A stretch of DNA of 64,000 nt. It comes from Mixophyes australis (lineage: Eukaryota > Chordata > Amphibia > Anura > Limnodynastidae). The stretch lies in NCBI GenBank assembly GCA_036250195.1, contig JAVHZZ010000005.1, positions 69,127,505-69,191,504 of the forward strand. The letters are read 5' to 3'. Shown one piece after another: positions 58,390 to 64,000 of this stretch (position 1 is the stretch's first letter; the number at the start of each line of letters is the position of its first letter). The position numbers and the translations under genes were made by a program. Below the pieces are notes generated by a model that saw only the letters and a program-made list of their open reading frames with translations, ran no database searches and was not told where the DNA came from.

Positions 58390-60720
58390 TTTATTACAAG
58401 CACATTTACCAAAAAATATTGTGGAGGACTGTATGCTATTAAAAGCAGGGAAAGAGCAGGGTAATAATCTTTATATTGAAATGCTCAATACCTTTCTATT
58501 TTCAATAGAAGAGCAAAAACACATTCATTACATGTCTATTGTCATTATCTTTATGTTAGTGTTCCAATGCGCTGAAAAACTGTTGTACTTTTCTTGTTGA
58601 TACCACAAATCTGCAGTGTTATTCAACATGACACAAAATAAATAACATTATTGGAATTTGGGTTCAACAATATCGGCAATATGCAAACATAAATTACCTT
58701 AACACATAGGTCAGTAAATAAATATATCTCACTTTGAAGTTATGATTTCTCTCTATGTCCCTTGCACACTGCGTCAGCTTGCAGATAACTTTAAATATAG
58801 CAGATTTGGTTGAAATAAACTCTTCCGTTAGACAACAGCATAACCTCTCAATAGCAATATTACAAACCCAGTCAGAGATTTTAATAACACAGTTTGTTGT
58901 CTCAATTGTTTTAATAACTTGAACATAGCAAAACAAAATAAAACATAAATTTATCTGTCTTCATATGAGTCCTGCTGACATCTCATGTGCAATGGCAAGT
59001 TAGGTCTTTTCCTGTACTGCAAAGATACTTCCTTCTGGGTTGGATTTTACACCTCACTAATACACTAATACATACTTGCAAACATCCTTCAGGACAGCAG
59101 TTCAGCAATAACATTTAGTGGCTCTTTGTGGGAAGATCCCCTATTATCCAAGGCAGCAGTCACACAACACAACTTACTATAGCCAATATGTTTTTGGCTC
59201 TTCCCCTTTTCACCAAGAATCTCCTGAAGCCTTCTAGTATATTCTGGCACCAAAATGCCAATTTGTCTTAGGCTTTTGCAACTTGTTGAAGTGCCTAACT
59301 GCCACTGCATGCTGCTAGTGCAGTATGAATCTCTAGTGAGCAGCCTGGGGCTTTAGTATGCAATTTGTCCACACCAAAATGTCCGACGCAATTAGCATTT
59401 AACTCTCCAGAGGCATTCTGGGGAACTGTAGTTTACTGAATGAGTTCATGCAGTAATATACATGTGGTTTGTAGGGTATTACAATTGAATATTGAATATT
59501 TCTTTTTTTTCTGTGCGTTCTTTTGTGACTCAAAATATCACATATGTATTGAACGTAATTGCTTAATAATAAATGTGATGTATTAAACCTTGGTTTAAAG
59601 TAGACCACATTCTGCATTATTGAAAAGGAAATGGAACCCAGCACAGTTTTTTTTTACTTACTTGAAGAGCACAAATACAAGATAACTGCATATATACACA
59701 TAAATAATGATGACATTAGAGATTAAACATTGTATAAAATGTGTCAAATTTGGATCATGTGGTTTAAAATGTCTCATTAACATTCTAATGTTATAAAGGT
59801 CCTTTTGTATGTAACAAAAAGCATATTAAATGGTATTTATGTCATATTTTATAATTGTATTATGCATAAAAAAGACTGGCTTTCTTTTTTTTAAGTTTCT
59901 GATTTATACTTGTATTTTTTTCTCTGAGCATCAACATCCATAATTATGATATGTGATTAATAATGCTTTCAAAAATGATTAAATGGTAGGTATATTATAA
60001 TGTGATTATGGCATACTGTGAAAATCCTGAGAAACTGTGACATTATTTAAGAAAACATGATAAATAGGTGCAGTTATTAAACATGAAGCTATGGTTAATC
60101 AAAACTGCTTGCAGGTTAATTTAACTGTCTGCCCTTAAATTTCTTATGAAAATACATTTACTTTAAAAACTTAAACATAAATATAGCACAGCAAAAATTA
60201 ACTGTGAGAAAATATATGCTTTAAGTCAAAAGTTTATGCTAGTGAATATTTAGCCGAGCCTCATCCATTCATTTCACTGTTGGAAATCACACTGACGTTA
60301 TTTTATGTGTCAGGATTTCTTCCATATAGCTATTTAGGCTGTCAGGATTTCTTCACTGTCAGTATTTATAACGTTAGGTATTTCCTCCTTGTCAGGATTT
60401 TCATTGTTGGCATTTTTGTGTCACTCATATCTATGTCGATGTTTTCAGTATAGGAAATATGACTACCACTGTTTGCAACCTGGGTGCTTATATTCCCTCG
60501 GACCAATAACTGCCCTCTGTTATCTTAATCTACCATATTTGTGAGTTTTATTACATCTTAATGTTGGGACATACTTCCAAAACATAACTCTCACAACCGG
60601 CAGCAGGGGATGCAGTACACCTTACTCAAGCCCTAACTCTACAGCTTTAGTAGACCCCATTGTTTTAGCACTACAAGTCACAGCAGGGGAAATCCAAAAC
60701 TCACCCGTTTCTGACTAGAT
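58390..60720. other. Non-coding stretch, no gene seen
   Basis: Around 59500-59560 the words TTCTGTGCGTTCTTTTGTGA match the right half of the family-B element, so a fragment of it is present. The rest is AT-rich with nothing recognisable. Confidence 0.45.
59413..59432 (-). promoter_or_regulatory. ZNF143-type motif
   Basis: The minus strand reads ACTACAGTTCCCCAGAATGC, close to the ZNF143/THAP11 consensus with one extra C. See the similar site at 19173-19191. No gene start is visible nearby. Confidence 0.4.
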
Positions 60721-60729
60721 ATTATAAAT

Positions 60730-61130
60730 ATGATCTTTGCAGTCCTCCAACTCATCATTCCCCTAGAGCCTAAAGGTATCCACCTACCTCTTGCTGTACC
60801 CTCTGTCACACATCTCCATAAACTTGTCTGGCACATTGTTTCAGCTGCCACCTGTCAACTTGCTGCTGACTGGAAACAATATACCCCTCCTACACTCCAA
60901 TCCCTCATTAGCAATGTCTGGCACATCTAATGTATGGAATTTATGACTAGTATCCTAAAGAACTCCTCTAAGTCCTTTGACAATGTTTGGAGATCTTGGA
61001 TATCCTTCTGCCAAACTCACTCTCCTTATACTTAACTTCAAGTCCTTTTCTTGCTTTCATCATTAGCGGTTCTATCCACACCGATTCTCACCCCTCCCCT
61101 CTTCCCCGATTACACTCGTTCTTATACCCC
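60730..61130 (+). pseudogene. LINE (L1/Tx1 group) ORF2 C-terminal remnant
   Basis: The frame reads LHKLVWHIVSAATCQLAADW, then KQYTPPTLQSLISNVWHI, a stop, and MEFMTSILKN ... FDNVWRSWISFC. This matches the C-terminal pattern of L1-type reverse transcriptase proteins (a WK residue pair, then ME, then a W..W region). The rest of the element is missing. The family call is from pattern memory. Confidence 0.6.
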
Positions 61131-61945
61131 ATTGATCATAACATACATGATTTATTTTTTTTGCTTTCCTTAGAAGTCGTACTCCCATTGACTGTGTCTG
61201 TCAAGCTATTCAGCTGACAGGCTGCACGAAAAGGTTGCAGACCGGGTTACACACAGGTATAGCTACTGCCACTCACCATTCTTTAATCATTGGTATACAT
61301 ATTGTATAAAATTTGAAAACAAAAACAAAGTGAAATTTCTTTGTAATGATTGAGTGGTTTTGGGCATCCTGAGCATACCATTCAATGTGTCCTTCATTTT
61401 ATTTTCATTATACTGCAGTAATTAGAACAAGTGCTTCTCATATGTTGACTGGTGCTACCCATAAGTTGACTGGCAATGCCCCCTTACCACTGGACAATTA
61501 CTGTTCACTCTGTGGGCCTGATTCATCAAGGCACGTATCTGCTGATTATGAGCATATCATATGCACAATCACTCTGTGCATGCCCAGAACTGGGTCATAC
61601 GCCAGTAAATGCAGTCCTGCCTACGATTTTGGAGTGAACGGGGCGGGGAAAGAGCATTTTGTCATAGTTGATGTAACGTAAGGGCATACCACACTCAAGG
61701 GCACGCAGCCACGTTCAAATCAACCTGTGGACATCTCAACGGTACTTGTTTTTCTGTTATTCCTCTTGCTCCAGCTACAGGACTAGTCTAAATCCTGATC
61801 AGTAATGATGACAGTCTCGTATTCATGCTAGAACATATGTTTGCAATCAGGAGCAACTGTAAAAATGTATTTTATATTCAGTGGAAATTAAGAACATACT
61901 AATAAATTTATTTAAAGGGGAGAAAAAATATTAAATAAACGATAT

Positions 61946-62264
61946 GGGTCTGAGTCATTAAGGAGAGCAAAGCATAAAAAAGGAGTAACTTTGCATCTGG
62001 GCAAAACCATGTTGCATTGGAGGGAAGGTAAATTTATAATGTGAGGACAGATTTATAGTTTGGGTAGGACATGTGCTAGATTAACTTTAAATTTCAGTGT
62101 AAAAAAAGCTATCAATTATTTGTGTGCTATATGAAAAAGACAGCCAGTATTTTCTTTATGTGCAAAATAAAAAACTAATTGGCACCCCTTTCATTGTAAC
62201 ATGGTTTGTCCTGGAGAACATTTACTCCTTTTTTTTGCCTTACTTTCCTTAATGACTCAGGCCC
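61946..62264. mobile_element. Family-A MITE nested in family B (319 bp, TSD TAT)
   Basis: Ends are GGGTCTGAGTCATTAAGG and CCTTAATGACTCAGGCCC. TAT flanks both sides (61943-61945, 62265-62267). Interior words (TGTTGCATTGGAGGGAAGG, TAGATTAACTTTAAATTT) match 1646-1968. Confidence 0.9.
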
Positions 62265-62298
62265 TATGTTTTTTAACTGTGTTATCACTAATGACTAT

Positions 62299-62505
62299 GG
62301 GCCTGATTCACACACACATACTTGATAGCTTATTTGTACATTGAAATTTAGAGTTGATATTTGTGTGTCACATGAAAAAACAGTCAGTATTTAACTTATG
62401 TGCAAAACAGAACACTCATTTGCACCCCTTGCAATGTAACATGGTTTTGTCCAGGAGACTGAAATAAGAATCTTCTTCATTTAAGATCCTTAATGAATCA
62501 GGCCC
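62299..62505. mobile_element. Shortened family-A-like MITE nested in family B (207 bp, TSD TAT)
   Basis: Begins GGGCCTGATTCA and ends CCTTAATGAATCAGGCCC, with TAT on both sides (62296-62298, 62506-62508). Its interior (GTAACATGGTTTTGTCCAGG) matches the right half of family A, while the left part is shortened. Confidence 0.85.
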
Positions 62506-63199
62506 TATATTATTAACACGTGACATTCCTTTTTTAACTTTTTTTATTTCTGTGCGCCTTTTTCTGAGTTTATAATCCACATAGGCATTGGACGTATTCT
62601 GCAATCTTGTGTAAAATAGCAGAGCAGCCCTACACCTGAATCTATCAGAGTATGTATCTGCAGACCCATTCCTTGTTGAATTCTGGAGCATGCAGAGCTG
62701 ATTTACGTGTGTTTTTGAACAAATGTACATTACGCTCAGAATGCGTACCTTGATGAATCAGGCTCTGTGAGTCCAAGTCATATACAAATTAACTGCACAA
62801 ACTGTTATGATTTCTTACCGGCACTCTGTGGGAAAACATTAAGCTTTGAATACAAAGTGTCATGTTACAATCTAGGACCCCAATAGCAAGATGATCTGTT
62901 CCTATAGGTGGTTCTCTGGTATTAGAGTGATCTAGTCTGTTGTCAGTGCCAGTGGGGCTGGTTTATTGTACAAGGAATCACCACAATAGCTGCTACAGAC
63001 ATTTGGTGGCAGTGCACTAACAACATTGCTAACTCTAATACTCAGCACTTCTACTAATGATCAAGACAATGAGGACTGAGACCTCATCTGCATCATCAGC
63101 ACTTCTGCTAAAGAGGAAGATCCTTTTCCTCCGTAATGAACCGGTGTGATATGAAACAAATGGAAACTGATCATGGTGCAGGTTCGAGTAACAAACATT

Positions 63200-63935
63200 G
63201 GCACAACCACATGTATAGAACACGCAAAGAAGTGCACACATTGTATATTAGCAGCAAATGATTCCCTCCATAGACGGCCCCTCAAGAGACGCACTTACAG
63301 GACTTCCAGTTTCAATAGGCATATGATATCCACGGAGTCCATCTCTTGCTTCTTGTGTATGGTATCCAATCAAAGGACTCCCAAACATATACCGAAAAGT
63401 AATATATGATTGATTGATTCAGACCACCAGCGCCATACCTATGTTTTATGCATTTTTTGTATTTTAGCTGTACTCTGTTGTGGATCAGAGTGTTTACATA
63501 GGGGCAGCTTGAGGTCCAGACTTGCGCTGTTGTTTATCATCTCATCATTCTATTATGTTTATTGCTTCTGCTAAAGGTCAAGGTCAAATTAATCCGGACT
63601 AAGACACCTCCTTGTTGACAAATGTACGTATAAACAGGAAAGTTTGAGAATTGGAAACATGGAGGACCATTACCAAGGAAACAGAAGCTTTGGGACAAGC
63701 TAAGGATAAATCTAACTTTAAACAATTGACATCAGTAGCAAGGCATTTTATGAAGTTCCACAAGAGCAACTCCCAAATGCTCAAGGCATTTGCCATAGAG
63801 CAAGTGAATATGGGCCTTAGGGGAGAACATCTCAAAAAAGAGCTCCTCAAGAAAGAAGCTAAAACAATATTTCAAATAAGTAGTGTAACACCACATGGTC
63901 TGAATGACAATAATAATGATATGGGTTTTCTATAA
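63200..63935 (+). pseudogene. Penelope-like element 3, GIY-YIG remnant
   Basis: The frame from 63173 carries HAKKCTHCILAANDS and KRRTYRTSSFNRHM, the cysteine-bearing linker of these elements. A neighbouring frame reads HLLLLVYGIQSKDSQTYTEK where the GIY-YIG core should be, heavily decayed. From 63651 the frame gives SVARHFMKFHKSN, then LKAFAIEQVNMGLRGEHLKK and LLKKEAKTIFQISSVTPHGL, the conserved C-terminus. About 240 bases without homology separate the two parts. It is a third, different Penelope-like family. Confidence 0.6.
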
Positions 63936-64000
63936 TTATTATCCTTATATTTTCTCAGTGGGAATTATATTATAGTAATTATTAAGATATGTTCAATCAC

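Larger units (their letters stand above)
61514..62765. mobile_element. Family-B element, complete, with two nested MITEs (TSD TGT)
   Basis: Starts GGGCCTGATTCATCAAGG and ends CCTTGATGAATCAGGCTC, inverted termini. The flanks are TGT on both sides (61511-61513, 62766-62768). Without the nested MITEs it is about 720 bp and non-coding. It shares blocks with 26245-27150 and 47064-47345. The 3-bp duplication suggests a Harbinger-type mechanism. Confidence 0.85.

Overview
This is a stretch of vertebrate nuclear DNA, almost certainly from an amphibian and probably a frog. It is AT-rich and intron-scale, with no bacterial-style operons and no recognisable host protein-coding exon. Nearly everything identifiable is a transposable element: hAT, Harbinger, Tc1/mariner, Penelope-like (GIY-YIG), Ty3/gypsy, endogenous retrovirus, LINE ends and several MITE families. 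The amphibian assignment is an inference from this repertoire, such as the LINE tail ending in a GGCGCTATATAAATAA-type sequence.

Layout. 1-8.8 kb: MITEs, a degraded hAT element with a subterminal tandem array (3486-5477) and a solo LTR (7788-8449, 5-bp TSD GTATA). 8.8-12.5 kb: a 3.7-kb Harbinger-type element, the most intact thing in the window. It carries an open three-exon Myb/SANT-like gene (385 codons, minus strand) with a TATA box and a polyadenylation signal, facing the decayed last exon of its HARBI1-like transposase. 13-17 kb: a microsatellite and a large inverted repeat with an 87-nt almost perfectly symmetrical palindrome. 17.2-18.8 kb: a dead Tc1 element. 19.5-22.2 kb: a Penelope-like 3' end and minisatellites. 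23.3-25.9 kb: a Ty3/gypsy chromovirus remnant whose integrase is deleted. 26-30 kb: nested MITEs and a third hAT relic with a BED finger. 33-36 kb: two GC-rich hAT-type MITEs. 37.3-39.4 kb: a degraded LTR element. 40.5-44.9 kb: a complete hAT element (perfect 8-bp TSD CTCCTGGC) interrupted by a 1,073-bp solo LTR. 47.4-48.5 kb: an L2/CR1-type LINE tail. 51-52.1 kb: minisatellites. 52.6-54.2 kb: a second Tc1 element. 55-58.4 kb: an LTR-like leader, an endogenous retroviral pol remnant and a Penelope-like element abutting it. 60.7-64 kb: an L1-type LINE tail, a three-deep MITE nest and a third Penelope-like remnant.

How it works together. The window is a layered fossil record. Target-site duplications let several nestings be ordered: solo LTR inside hAT, MITE inside a Harbinger intron, MITEs inside MITEs. 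Only the Myb/SANT-like gene still reads as a plausible complete protein. Its partner transposase is broken, so the element could move only with a helper in trans. Most transposases described carry stops, frameshifts or lost catalytic residues.
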